Source: DASYQV01 sp036005125 (GTDB taxonomy: Bacteria; Acidobacteriota; Vicinamibacteria; Vicinamibacterales; UBA2999). Taken from it: DNA of 64,000 nucleotides. The position numbers and the translations under genes were made by a program. This document shows positions 34,742 through 41,856 of this stretch, piece after piece. The notes under the pieces are model-generated. The model worked only from the letters and a program-made list of their open reading frames with translations. It did no database searches and was not told where the DNA came from. Every line of letters begins with the position of its first letter. Within the stretch, counting starts at the first letter, position 1. Location: assembly GCA_036005125.1 (NCBI GenBank), contig DASYQV010000311.1:7974-71973 (forward strand), read 5' to 3'.

Positions 34742-35542
34742 ATGAAGCCTTCCCTGTTTTGTCTCGCGTTCGTTGTCCTGCTGGCGCCGCACGCCGTCGC
34801 GCAGCAGATGAAGCTCGAGATTCACGACGGGCGCGTCTCCCTCGACGCCCAGAATGTCTCCGTGCGCCAGATTCTGGCGGAATGGGCGCGTGTGGGTGGC
34901 TCCAGGGTCGTCAATGGCGACAAGGTCGGCGGGGCGCCGGTGACGCTTCAATTCAATGGAATCCCCGAGCGGCAGGCGCTCGACATCCTCCTTCGCACTG
35001 TCAGCGGGTATATGCTGGCCGCGCGTCAGCCTGGCAGCGTCGGAGCCTCGGCGTTCGACCGCATTCTCATTCTTCCGACCAGCACCGGTCCGCGTAGCAA
35101 TCAGCCGCCTCCAGCGACGGCCGCGAACCCCTTCGCCCAGCCGGGCATGGTGGGTCAGCCAGGCATGGCGGGGGTCCAACCCGGCACGATCGGCCGGCCG
35201 ATGCCCGGTGTGCAGCCGGTCATTCCGGGGGTGCAGGTCGAGGATGGGAACCAGACGAACCTGCAGGAAGAAGAAGAGGCTGACGACGACCAGGCGCCGC
35301 CGCCTGTGTTTCCCAAGCCGCGCAATCGCGCGGGCATCTCGCGGCGGCCGAACGTCTTTCCGACTCCGACTCCCTCGCCTCAGCCAGGCATGCCGCCGCA
35401 GATGCCTGTGGGTGAGGGAGGTGAACCGGGTCGCCCCGTGACGGCGTCACCAGGCAACCCGTTTGGCATTCCGGCCGGATCGGGAGGAACACCGGGCGCC
35501 ATCACGCCGGTGCCCCAGCAGCAGCAACGCCCTCCGCAATAA
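34742..35542 (+). CDS. Secreted STN/secretin-N-like protein with Pro-Gly-rich tail
   Basis: 266 residues. A signal peptide (MKPSLFCLAFVVLLAPHAVAQQ) is followed by one compact domain of about 75 residues (VSLDAQNVSVRQILAEWAR ... GIPERQALDILLRTVSGY) with the alternating pattern of the STN or secretin-N domains found in TonB receptors and secretins. From residue 115 on it is low-complexity Pro/Gln/Gly with repeats such as QPGMVGQPGMAGVQPG and an acidic NLQEEEEADDDQ patch. No pore domain is present, so it may be an adaptor rather than a secretin. ATG at 34742 gives the cleaner signal peptide; ATG at 34733 is also possible. Confidence 0.75.
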   Translation: MKPSLFCLAFVVLLAPHAVAQQMKLEIHDGRVSLDAQNVSVRQILAEWARVGGSRVVNGDKVGGAPVTLQFNGIPERQALDILLRTVSGYMLAARQPGSVGASAFDRILILPTSTGPRSNQPPPATAANPFAQPGMVGQPGMAGVQPGTIGRPMPGVQPVIPGVQVEDGNQTNLQEEEEADDDQAPPPVFPKPRNRAGISRRPNVFPTPTPSPQPGMPPQMPVGEGGEPGRPVTASPGNPFGIPAGSGGTPGAITPVPQQQQRPPQ

Positions 35543-35654
35543 GCGCACGGGAGGACGGGTTCGTCCCAACCTCAGGCAGCGCACCGATCACGGGCAGAGC
35601 TAGAATAAACACTGGCGGCCGCGCACTGTCCTCTGCCCGCCGCGCGCGTCATTT

Positions 35655-35810
35655 CGCCATTTGATATTTCAGATTCGATCATCGGATTCGATCATTGCAT
35701 CATCGCCATCGGGTCATCGCGACGATGATTCAATGAACAAAATCCCGATGATTAGATTGTCCGATGAGCTGATCAAATCTGATATCTGAAATAGTCCAAT
35801 AAACCTGCTC
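35655..35810. repeat. TTTGATCA/ATTTCAGAT tandem-unit inverted repeat, second copy
   Basis: TTTGATATTTCAGATTCGATCATC and GATTCGATCATTG units on the left are mirrored by CCGATGATTAG, GAGCTGATCAAATCTGATATCTGAAATAG on the right, around ATCGCCATCGGGTCATCGCGACGATGAT. Same family and layout as 27640-27804. It occupies most of the 279-base gap before the GNAT-like gene. Confidence 0.7.
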
Positions 35811-35821
35811 AACGCCCTTGC

Positions 35822-36865
35822 ATGTCTGAAATCGATCGGTTCCGGCCCGACGACCGTCGTGGTGTCGAAACGCTCTATCGCCGCACCCATGGCCCCGACG
35901 CCGCCGAAGCGAACCGCCTGCGCTGGGACTGGCAGCACCGCCGCAATCCAAATAATCCAACAGGGCAGCCTGGGATTTGGGTCGCCCGCGAAGGGCCGAC
36001 TGTTGTTGGTCAGTATCCGACGCTGCCGGTGCGCGTGTGCCTCAAGGGACTCGAGGTGGACGGTGCCTGGGGCACTGACGCCAACGTCGCCCCGGAACGC
36101 GACAGGCAGGGCCTTGACGAAGCCCTGATCCGCGCATGGGATCGGAACGCGGGCGCCGCGCTGGTCCTCGGCGTCTCACCCACGCTGCGGACGCTGCTCG
36201 ACAGGCTCCACTGGCCCGACGCGAACGTCGTCCCTTGCCTCGTCAAGCCGCTGACCCGACGCGCCGTGCGGCGGGCGAACTGGCCGCGCGTGTTGAACCG
36301 TCTCATCTCGGCGTTGATGCTGCCGGTCATCCGCATCGTCGCGCGGTCGCGACCGTTGCGCGCCGAGTGCGAGCCGATCCGCCGGTTCGACGCGCAGTTC
36401 ACCGCGTTGTGGGAGCGGCTCGCGCCCAAGTTCGACCTCGCGGTGCGCCGCGATGCGGCATACCTGAACTGGCGCTACATCGAACCGCCGCACGTCCGCT
36501 ATTCCGTCGTCGCGCTCAAGCGGCATGGAGAAGTGCATGGGTACGCGGTCTACCGTCACAGGTTCGAGCCGCTCGGCCGCGTCACCCTGCTCGTCGACTT
36601 CCTGGTCGATCCGGAGGATGTGTCCGGGCTCAAGACGCTGCTGCGATGGGTGGACCGCGAGGCGCGCTCTGAGGATTCGGACAAAGTGCGGTGTCATGTG
36701 ATGCATGCAAACCTGCGTCGGGTCCTGCGCCGCAACGGATACTTTCAGGTGAAATCGACGCTCGAGGTGAGCGTCAAGGTCAATGCCGTGCAGGTGCCGA
36801 AGGGGTTTTACAGCGACACCGACAAGTGGCACATCACGTACGGCGATTCGGATCAGGATCACTAA
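35822..36865 (+). CDS. GNAT-like acyltransferase
   Basis: 347 residues. The N-terminal half looks like a GNAT fold (VVGQYPTLPVRVCLKG..VDGAWGTDANVAPERDRQGLDEALIRA, with the acetyl-CoA-loop-like stretch around residues 80-100). A DAAYLNWRYIEPP motif in the middle is typical of a family often found in exopolysaccharide and exosortase loci. A second GNAT-like half follows (YAVYRHRF to VDFLVDPED). It may acylate a sugar or peptide of the surface polymer made by the upstream locus, but this is inference from position. ATG at 35822 directly follows a repeat. Confidence 0.72.
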   Translation: MSEIDRFRPDDRRGVETLYRRTHGPDAAEANRLRWDWQHRRNPNNPTGQPGIWVAREGPTVVGQYPTLPVRVCLKGLEVDGAWGTDANVAPERDRQGLDEALIRAWDRNAGAALVLGVSPTLRTLLDRLHWPDANVVPCLVKPLTRRAVRRANWPRVLNRLISALMLPVIRIVARSRPLRAECEPIRRFDAQFTALWERLAPKFDLAVRRDAAYLNWRYIEPPHVRYSVVALKRHGEVHGYAVYRHRFEPLGRVTLLVDFLVDPEDVSGLKTLLRWVDREARSEDSDKVRCHVMHANLRRVLRRNGYFQVKSTLEVSVKVNAVQVPKGFYSDTDKWHITYGDSDQDH

Positions 36866-36880
36866 GTCCGGAGCCTGCTT

Positions 36881-36951
36881 GAGCGACGCAGGCCGCATCT
36901 TCAGATGCGGCCCATGCCGGGTCTAAAAGACCCGGCCTACGTGTGTCGCTC
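36881..36951. repeat. REP-like double hairpin (inverted order)
   Basis: GCCGCATC-TTCA-GATGCGGC then GCCGGGTC-TAAAA-GACCCGGC, bounded by GCAGGCC/GGCCTACG and an extra outer stem GAGCGAC/GTCGCTC. Same element as 11625 and 41314 but with the two hairpins in the opposite order, i.e. inserted in the other orientation. Confidence 0.85.
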
Positions 36952-36979
36952 GAGCGCCCGAAGCCAGCGAGTGACGTTT

Positions 36980-37429
36980 ATGACTCTCAGCGAGCGCGTC
37001 AACACCGACATCACGGCCGCCATGAAGGCGCAGGACCAGCGCCGGCTTTCAGCGCTCCGCATGCTGAAGGCCGCGATCATGAACAAAGGCGTCGAGAAGG
37101 GACGCGATCTCGAGGACGCGGAGGTGGTGCAGGTCGTGGCCTCCCTCGTGAAACAGCGCCGGGACTCGATCGAGCAGTTTTCGAAAGCGGGCCGCACCGA
37201 CCTTGTTGAGAAGGAGACGGGCGAGATCGGCGTGCTCGAGGGATACATGCCCCCGTCTGCATCTGCAGAAGAGATCGACGCCGCTGTTGCTGCCGCAATT
37301 GCCGAGACGGGCGCCTCGTCGCCGAAAGACATCGGCAAGGTGATGAAAGCCGTCATGCCCAGGCTGGCGGGCAAGTCGGTCGACGGCCGCGTCGTGAACG
37401 AGACGGTCCGCAAGCGGTTGACGTCGTAA
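36980..37429 (+). CDS. yqeY: GatB/YqeY domain protein
   Basis: 149 residues, typical for free-standing YqeY. MTLSERVNTDITAAMKAQD at the N-terminus, LRMLKAAIMNKGVEKG and the C-terminal GKVMKAVMPRLAGKSVDGRVVNETVRK helical repeat, as in the tail domain of the amidotransferase subunit GatB, which binds tRNA. The precise role of the free protein is unknown. ATG at 36980 is chosen because the family starts there; the frame is open 25 codons further upstream through the REP-like repeat. A good intrinsic terminator lies 43 bases after the stop. Confidence 0.92.
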   Translation: MTLSERVNTDITAAMKAQDQRRLSALRMLKAAIMNKGVEKGRDLEDAEVVQVVASLVKQRRDSIEQFSKAGRTDLVEKETGEIGVLEGYMPPSASAEEIDAAVAAAIAETGASSPKDIGKVMKAVMPRLAGKSVDGRVVNETVRKRLTS

Positions 37430-37471
37430 TCCAACAGGGCGGCTGAAGGCCCCGCTACCCCAACCTTTCGA

Positions 37472-37499
37472 GCTCTCGCCGTGCGAGGGCCCCTTTTTT
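37472..37499 (+). terminator. Intrinsic terminator after yqeY
   Basis: GCTCTCGC-CGT-GCGAGGGC (8-bp stem with one G-T pair) is followed by CCC and a run of six T. It is the only classical hairpin-plus-T-tract terminator I see in the window. Confidence 0.75.
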
Positions 37500-37520
37500 G
37501 GGTACGCTAAAGGGTGTCGA

Positions 37521-37613
37521 CCTTGGTCTACCGGAACGGCTTAACGCCGTTCCTTCGTCTACCGGAACGGCTTAACGCCGTTCCTTGGTCTACCGGAACG
37601 GCTTAACGCCGTT
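37521..37613. repeat. Three tandem 31-bp units with GGAACGGC palindrome upstream of murJ
   Basis: Units begin at 37521, 37552 and 37583, each CCTT(G/C)GTCTACCGGAACGGC followed by TTAACGCCGTT. Each contains the stem GGAACGGC-TTAAC-GCCGTTCC. A single copy with TTAAG loop is at 50159-50192 and a related palindrome at 8661-8683. The array runs directly into the possible murJ start. Confidence 0.9.
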
Positions 37614-37640
37614 CCTTTGGGACACGGTCGCCTCTACAGC

Positions 37641-39269
37641 TTGGCCGAAACTTCCGCCGAAACGTTCGCACCCCCCGCAGCACGCGTCGCCCCTGCTTCC
37701 GGGCTCGCGCGGTCCGCCGGCGTGACCGGCGTGGCCACGATGACGAGCCGCGTCCTCGGCCTGGTCCGCGATCAGGTCCTGGCCTCGATGTTCGGAGCGG
37801 GCAACGCCATGGACGCCTTCAACGTGGCGTTCCGCATTCCCAACCTCGTTCGCGACCTCTTTGCCGAAGGAGCCATGAGCGCGGCATTCGTGCCGACCTT
37901 CACGCGTGAGCTCACGACCGGCGGCAAGGAACGCGCGTGGAGGCTCGGTAATAACGTTCTGACCGCGCTCGTTGTCATCACCGGTGTGCTGGTCGTCCTC
38001 GGAATGATCTTCGCCGAGCCGCTGGTGACAGCCTTTGCCGGTGACTACTCGCAGGTCGAGGGCAAGCTCGAACTGACGGTGCTGCTCACGCGGATCATGC
38101 TGCCGTTCCTGACGTTCGTCGCGCTCGCGGCGGCGTTCATGGGCATGCTGAACTCGCTGCATCAGTTCTTTGTTCCGGCGCTCTCGCCGGCGATGTTCAA
38201 CATCGGCACGATCGTGTGCGCGTTTGCGCTCGTGCCGGTGATGCCACGCTTCGGGCTGCCGCCGATCACCGCGATCGCGATCGGGACGCTCGTCGGCGGT
38301 CTCGCGCAGCTGGCTATCCAGTGGCCCGCGCTCACGCGCGGGGGCTTCCAGTACCATCCGGTGCTCGACTTCCGCGATCCGGGCCTGCGGCGCGTGCTCG
38401 TCCTGATGGGGCCCGGCACGGTGGGCCTGGCTGCTACGCAGGTCAACGTGTTTGTGAACACGGTGCTTGCGACGGCACAGGGCACCGGCGCGGTGTCGTG
38501 GCTCAACTACGCATTCCGTCTGATGTACCTGCCGATCGGGCTCTTCGGCGTATCAATCGCGACGGCGGCGATTCCCGCCGTGTCCCGCCATGCAGCACAG
38601 GACGATCGGGCCGGAATCCGTCGCACGATTGCCGACGGCATGACGCTGATGATGATGCTGAACGTCCCCGCAACGGTGGGTCTGATCGTGCTGGCGTCGC
38701 CAATCGTGCGTGTCATCTTCGAGCGGCGGGCGTTCACGCCGCTCGACACGGCCGCCACCGCGGCCGCGCTGCAGTTCTACGCCATCGGGTTGATCGGATA
38801 TTCGGTGGTGCGGATTGCCTCTCCAACCTTCTACGCGCTCAACGAAAGCCGGACGCCGGTGAAGGTCAGCATGGCGAGCGTCCTCGTCAACGCGGGTTTG
38901 AACATCCTCCTTGCTCAGTTCATGGGCTACCGTGGTCTGGCGCTCGGGACCTCGATCGCGGCAATCGTCAACGCCGGTCTGCTCCTGTTCCTGCTCCGGC
39001 GACGCCTCCACGGGCTCGAGGGCCGGCGCGTGACGATCGCGCTTTTCAAGATCACCGCCGCTTCGTTGGCGATGGGCGCGGCGGCGCTCGTTGTCGACAC
39101 GCTGATGCAGGGCTGGGTGCCCGGCGCCGGGTTCACCGCACAGCTCATTCGGCTGGCCGCAGACATCGGTGCCGCAGTGGTCGTGCTTGGGGCTACTGCA
39201 CACCTCCTGCACATCAACGAGTTCCGTCGGGGCATGATGCTCGTGACGTCGCGGGTTCGGCGGCGTTAG
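37641..39269 (+). CDS. murJ: Lipid II flippase MurJ
   Basis: MOP-superfamily flippase that moves lipid II across the membrane, the step between MurG and FtsW/FtsI. About 542 residues with 14 hydrophobic helices. N-terminal SRVLGLVRDQVLASMFGAG and AFRIPNLVRDLFAEGAMSAAF are diagnostic, and the central NVFVNTVLAT..GAVSWLNYAFRLMYLPIGLFG also matches. The start is uncertain: TTG at 37641 is chosen, TTG at 37617 lies in the end of the tandem repeat, and neither has a Shine-Dalgarno. Typical family proteins would begin near LARSAGVTG. Confidence 0.95.
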   Translation: MAETSAETFAPPAARVAPASGLARSAGVTGVATMTSRVLGLVRDQVLASMFGAGNAMDAFNVAFRIPNLVRDLFAEGAMSAAFVPTFTRELTTGGKERAWRLGNNVLTALVVITGVLVVLGMIFAEPLVTAFAGDYSQVEGKLELTVLLTRIMLPFLTFVALAAAFMGMLNSLHQFFVPALSPAMFNIGTIVCAFALVPVMPRFGLPPITAIAIGTLVGGLAQLAIQWPALTRGGFQYHPVLDFRDPGLRRVLVLMGPGTVGLAATQVNVFVNTVLATAQGTGAVSWLNYAFRLMYLPIGLFGVSIATAAIPAVSRHAAQDDRAGIRRTIADGMTLMMMLNVPATVGLIVLASPIVRVIFERRAFTPLDTAATAAALQFYAIGLIGYSVVRIASPTFYALNESRTPVKVSMASVLVNAGLNILLAQFMGYRGLALGTSIAAIVNAGLLLFLLRRRLHGLEGRRVTIALFKITAASLAMGAAALVVDTLMQGWVPGAGFTAQLIRLAADIGAAVVVLGATAHLLHINEFRRGMMLVTSRVRRR

Positions 39270-39303
39270 TCTTGACCCGTTCTTGATCAAATCTGAATTG
39301 CCG

Positions 39304-40524
39304 ATGAGCAAATCCCCGTTTCTGGGACTGCACCCCACTGTCCTCCGGCTCGCGAGCACCCATTTCGTCGTTGATGGCTACGGCAACATCTATGCGCCGC
39401 TGTTGCCGCTCCTCATTCCGCAGCTCGGCTTGTCGCTCGCCACCGCCGGAACGCTCCAGATGCTGTTCCAGATGGCGAACTCGGTCGCCCAGCTCGGGTT
39501 CGGCCGCCTGGCCGATCGCTGGCGGCCGCGATTGCTCGTGCTGGTCGGCCCGGTTGTCGCGGTCACGATTCTGAGCCTCATCGGCCTTGCCCCGAATGTA
39601 TGGACGCTCGCGACGCTCCTCATGCTCGGGGGTCTGGGAGGTGCGGCGTTCCATCCCCCTGCGGCGGCTCTCGTTCACCGGCTCGGCGGCTCGAAGACGG
39701 GACTGGCGATGTCGGTGCACATCACGGGCGGAACCATCGGATTTTCGCTCGGACCGCTCGTGTTCGCGCCATTCGTCGAGCGTTTTGGACTTCTGTGGAC
39801 GCCGGTCCTGATGATGCCGGGACTGCTCGCGCTTCGGGTCCTTCTCCGCAGCGTGCCGCCAACCGAGCCGCTGCAGGCGCGTCCGGAAGGCGGCGGCTTC
39901 GCCGCGCTGCGACCGTACGTCAAGCCGCTCTCGCTTCTCTACGCCATCGTCGTGTTGCGGACGCTCGCGTCACTCAGCTTCGCGACGTTCATGCCCGTGA
40001 TGCTGACCCGGCGCGGCCTCTCGCTCGGGGCGGCGGGCATCGCCGTGGCTGCGTACCTGTTCGCGAGCGGCGTGGGTGGGTTTCTCGGCGGCCCTGCAGC
40101 CGATCGATTCGGGCCGCGTCGTGTCATACTTATCTCCCTCGTGGCGTCGGTCCCGTTCCTGGCGCTCGCACCGACGTTGTCGGGGTGGACCTTTGTCGTC
40201 GTGCTCGCGATCGGCGGGCTTCTCTTGCAGTCAACTTTGCCCGTCAATGTAACATTCGGGCAGGTCGTGGCACCTATCGGCGCCGCCACCGTGTCGTCGC
40301 TGATGATGGGCTTTGCCTGGGGAACGGGTGGGCTGAGCGTGCCGTTTGTCGGCATGCTGGCCGACCGCATCGGTATCGAACGCGCGCTCGTCACAATGGC
40401 ATTCATGCCGCTTTTCGGTGCCCTGCTGGCGCTGCCGCTGCCATCGGGCAAACACACGCATACGCTGCCGCGTGCCGCGAGTGTGGGGGTTCCCGAGACT
40501 GCGGGCATGGATGTTGCTGAGTAG
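39304..40524 (+). CDS. MFS transporter, fosmidomycin-resistance (Fsr)-like
   Basis: 406 residues with 12 predicted membrane helices. The N-terminal HFVVDGYGNIYAPLLPLL matches the Fsr subfamily (His-Asp in helix 1). The cytoplasmic loop motif GRLADRWRPR and the equivalent GGPAADRFGPRR in the second half show the duplicated MFS fold. Likely a drug or metabolite exporter; the substrate is not readable. ATG at 39304 (MSKSPFLG) is chosen; an upstream in-frame ATG at 39283 has no better Shine-Dalgarno. Confidence 0.9.
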   Translation: MSKSPFLGLHPTVLRLASTHFVVDGYGNIYAPLLPLLIPQLGLSLATAGTLQMLFQMANSVAQLGFGRLADRWRPRLLVLVGPVVAVTILSLIGLAPNVWTLATLLMLGGLGGAAFHPPAAALVHRLGGSKTGLAMSVHITGGTIGFSLGPLVFAPFVERFGLLWTPVLMMPGLLALRVLLRSVPPTEPLQARPEGGGFAALRPYVKPLSLLYAIVVLRTLASLSFATFMPVMLTRRGLSLGAAGIAVAAYLFASGVGGFLGGPAADRFGPRRVILISLVASVPFLALAPTLSGWTFVVVLAIGGLLLQSTLPVNVTFGQVVAPIGAATVSSLMMGFAWGTGGLSVPFVGMLADRIGIERALVTMAFMPLFGALLALPLPSGKHTHTLPRAASVGVPETAGMDVAE

Positions 40525-40549
40525 GGGTCAGATAGAACAGACTGGTCCG

Positions 40550-41293
40550 ATGCCACGGTATCGCTCGACATCCGATTTCGCGTATTCCTTCGGTCCAGGG
40601 CCGTTGACGCCCGCGATCAAAATGCTGATCGGCGCCAATGTCGCGGCGTTTCTGCTGTCGTTCATGGTGCCGGTCGTGACCTTGCGGTTGGGTCTCATTC
40701 CCGCCGACGTGTTCGAGCACTTCGCCATCTGGCAGCCCGTCACGTACATGTTCCTCCACGGCGGCCTCTTCCACCTGCTGTTCAACATGTTGACGCTGTG
40801 GATGATGGGCACCGAGTTGGAGCGGATGTGGGGCAGCCGGTACTTCACCCGGTTCTACTTCATCTCGGGCGTGGGCGCCGCGCTGACAACGCTGCTGTTG
40901 TCGGTACTGCCGTTGCCGTTCCCGGTCAATCTGTACACGACGCTGACGGTGGGCGCTTCGGGCGCAATCTATGGCGTGCTGCTCGCGTACGCGATGTACT
41001 TTCCGAACCGTCCGATCATGATGTACTTCCTGTTCCCCGTCCCCGCGAAGTACTTCGTGATGATCCTTGGATCGCTTTCGTTGCTGGGCTCGATCAGCAG
41101 CTCGGGCGGCATCGCGCACACCACGCACCTCGGCGGTCTGCTCGCCGCCTATCTGTATCTCAAGAGCGGCCGCATCCATCCGATTTCGGAGATCAAGTAC
41201 CGCTTCCTGAAATGGCGCATCAACCGCATGCGCCGCAAGTTCGACGTCTATTCGGGGGGACGGGCCGACGACGTGAACCGGCGCGTGCATTGA
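40550..41293 (+). CDS. Rhomboid-family intramembrane serine protease
   Basis: 247 residues with six membrane segments. The catalytic Ser is in GASGAIYGV and the catalytic His in HTTHLGGLLAA; the oxyanion-side HGGLFHLLFNMLTLW is also present. It cleaves membrane proteins within or near their transmembrane helices; substrates are unknown. A basic C-terminal cytoplasmic tail (RFLKWRINRMRRKFD) follows the last helix. ATG at 40550, 25 bases after the MFS gene; ribosome-binding site weak. Confidence 0.93.
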   Translation: MPRYRSTSDFAYSFGPGPLTPAIKMLIGANVAAFLLSFMVPVVTLRLGLIPADVFEHFAIWQPVTYMFLHGGLFHLLFNMLTLWMMGTELERMWGSRYFTRFYFISGVGAALTTLLLSVLPLPFPVNLYTTLTVGASGAIYGVLLAYAMYFPNRPIMMYFLFPVPAKYFVMILGSLSLLGSISSSGGIAHTTHLGGLLAAYLYLKSGRIHPISEIKYRFLKWRINRMRRKFDVYSGGRADDVNRRVH

Positions 41294-41313
41294 CCGTCGC
41301 AGGCACTGACGGT

Positions 41314-41375
41314 CGTAGGCCGGGTCTTTAGACCCGGCGCCGCTTGCTGCGCCGCATCTAAAGATGCGGCCTACG
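41314..41375. repeat. REP-like double hairpin between rhomboid and cupin genes
   Basis: CGTAGGCC...GGCCTACG outer stem with inner hairpins GCCGGGTC-TTTA-GACCCGGC and GCCGCATC-TAAA-GATGCGGC, separated by GCCGCTTGCTGC. It lies between convergent genes and may terminate both. Confidence 0.85.
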
Positions 41376-41383
41376 TCCTATCC

Positions 41384-41743
41384 TCACTTCCGAAAGTAAT
41401 CGTCGGTCCCATCGAGCCAGTCCTGCCGGATGGGACTGAAGATATCGATCTCGAACGTGTCCTCGAGAGCCTCCGCCTGATGCGGAACCCACGACGGGAT
41501 GTGGAGGACCTCTCCCTCGCGGACCGTCACGTCCTCGCCGCCGATCAGAAATCTCAGCGCGCCCTGCAGGACGCAGGTCATCTGCTCGCTTTCGTGCGAA
41601 TGCATGGGCACGAGCGCGCCGCGCTTGAGGTAGATCTGCGCAACCATCTCGCGCTCCCCTGTCACGATCTTGCGGGAGATCATCTCGGTGACCTTCTCGA
41701 GTGCGATCTCGTCCCAGCGGTGAAGTCGAACGGTAGCTGTCAT
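41384..41743 (-). CDS. Small cupin-domain protein
   Basis: 119 residues, single cupin barrel. Motif 1 is PMHSHESEQMTCVLQG (two His and Glu as metal ligands) and motif 2 is EGEVLHIPSWVPHQ. Possibly a metal-dependent small-molecule enzyme or sensor; no substrate can be named. ATG at 41743 (MTATVRLHRW) is chosen because AGGAGATCT lies directly upstream; the frame is open to 41845 but without such a site. Divergent from the E1 gene with 113 bases between. Confidence 0.87.
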   Translation of the reverse strand: MTATVRLHRWDEIALEKVTEMISRKIVTGEREMVAQIYLKRGALVPMHSHESEQMTCVLQGALRFLIGGEDVTVREGEVLHIPSWVPHQAEALEDTFEIDIFSPIRQDWLDGTDDYFRK

Positions 41744-41856
41744 AGATCTCCTGATCGCGCGGCTCGCGCGAACATGACGAAAGGCGGCGGGACAGACCTT
41801 CGCCGCAGGGTCCGTGCTCACGGAGAGCGGCGGTGATTGTGCCATAATTTCTCGTG

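Noticed and set aside
37521..37613. CRISPR array
   Set aside because: Three directly adjoining 31-bp units without spacers and no cas genes; it is a tandem palindrome.
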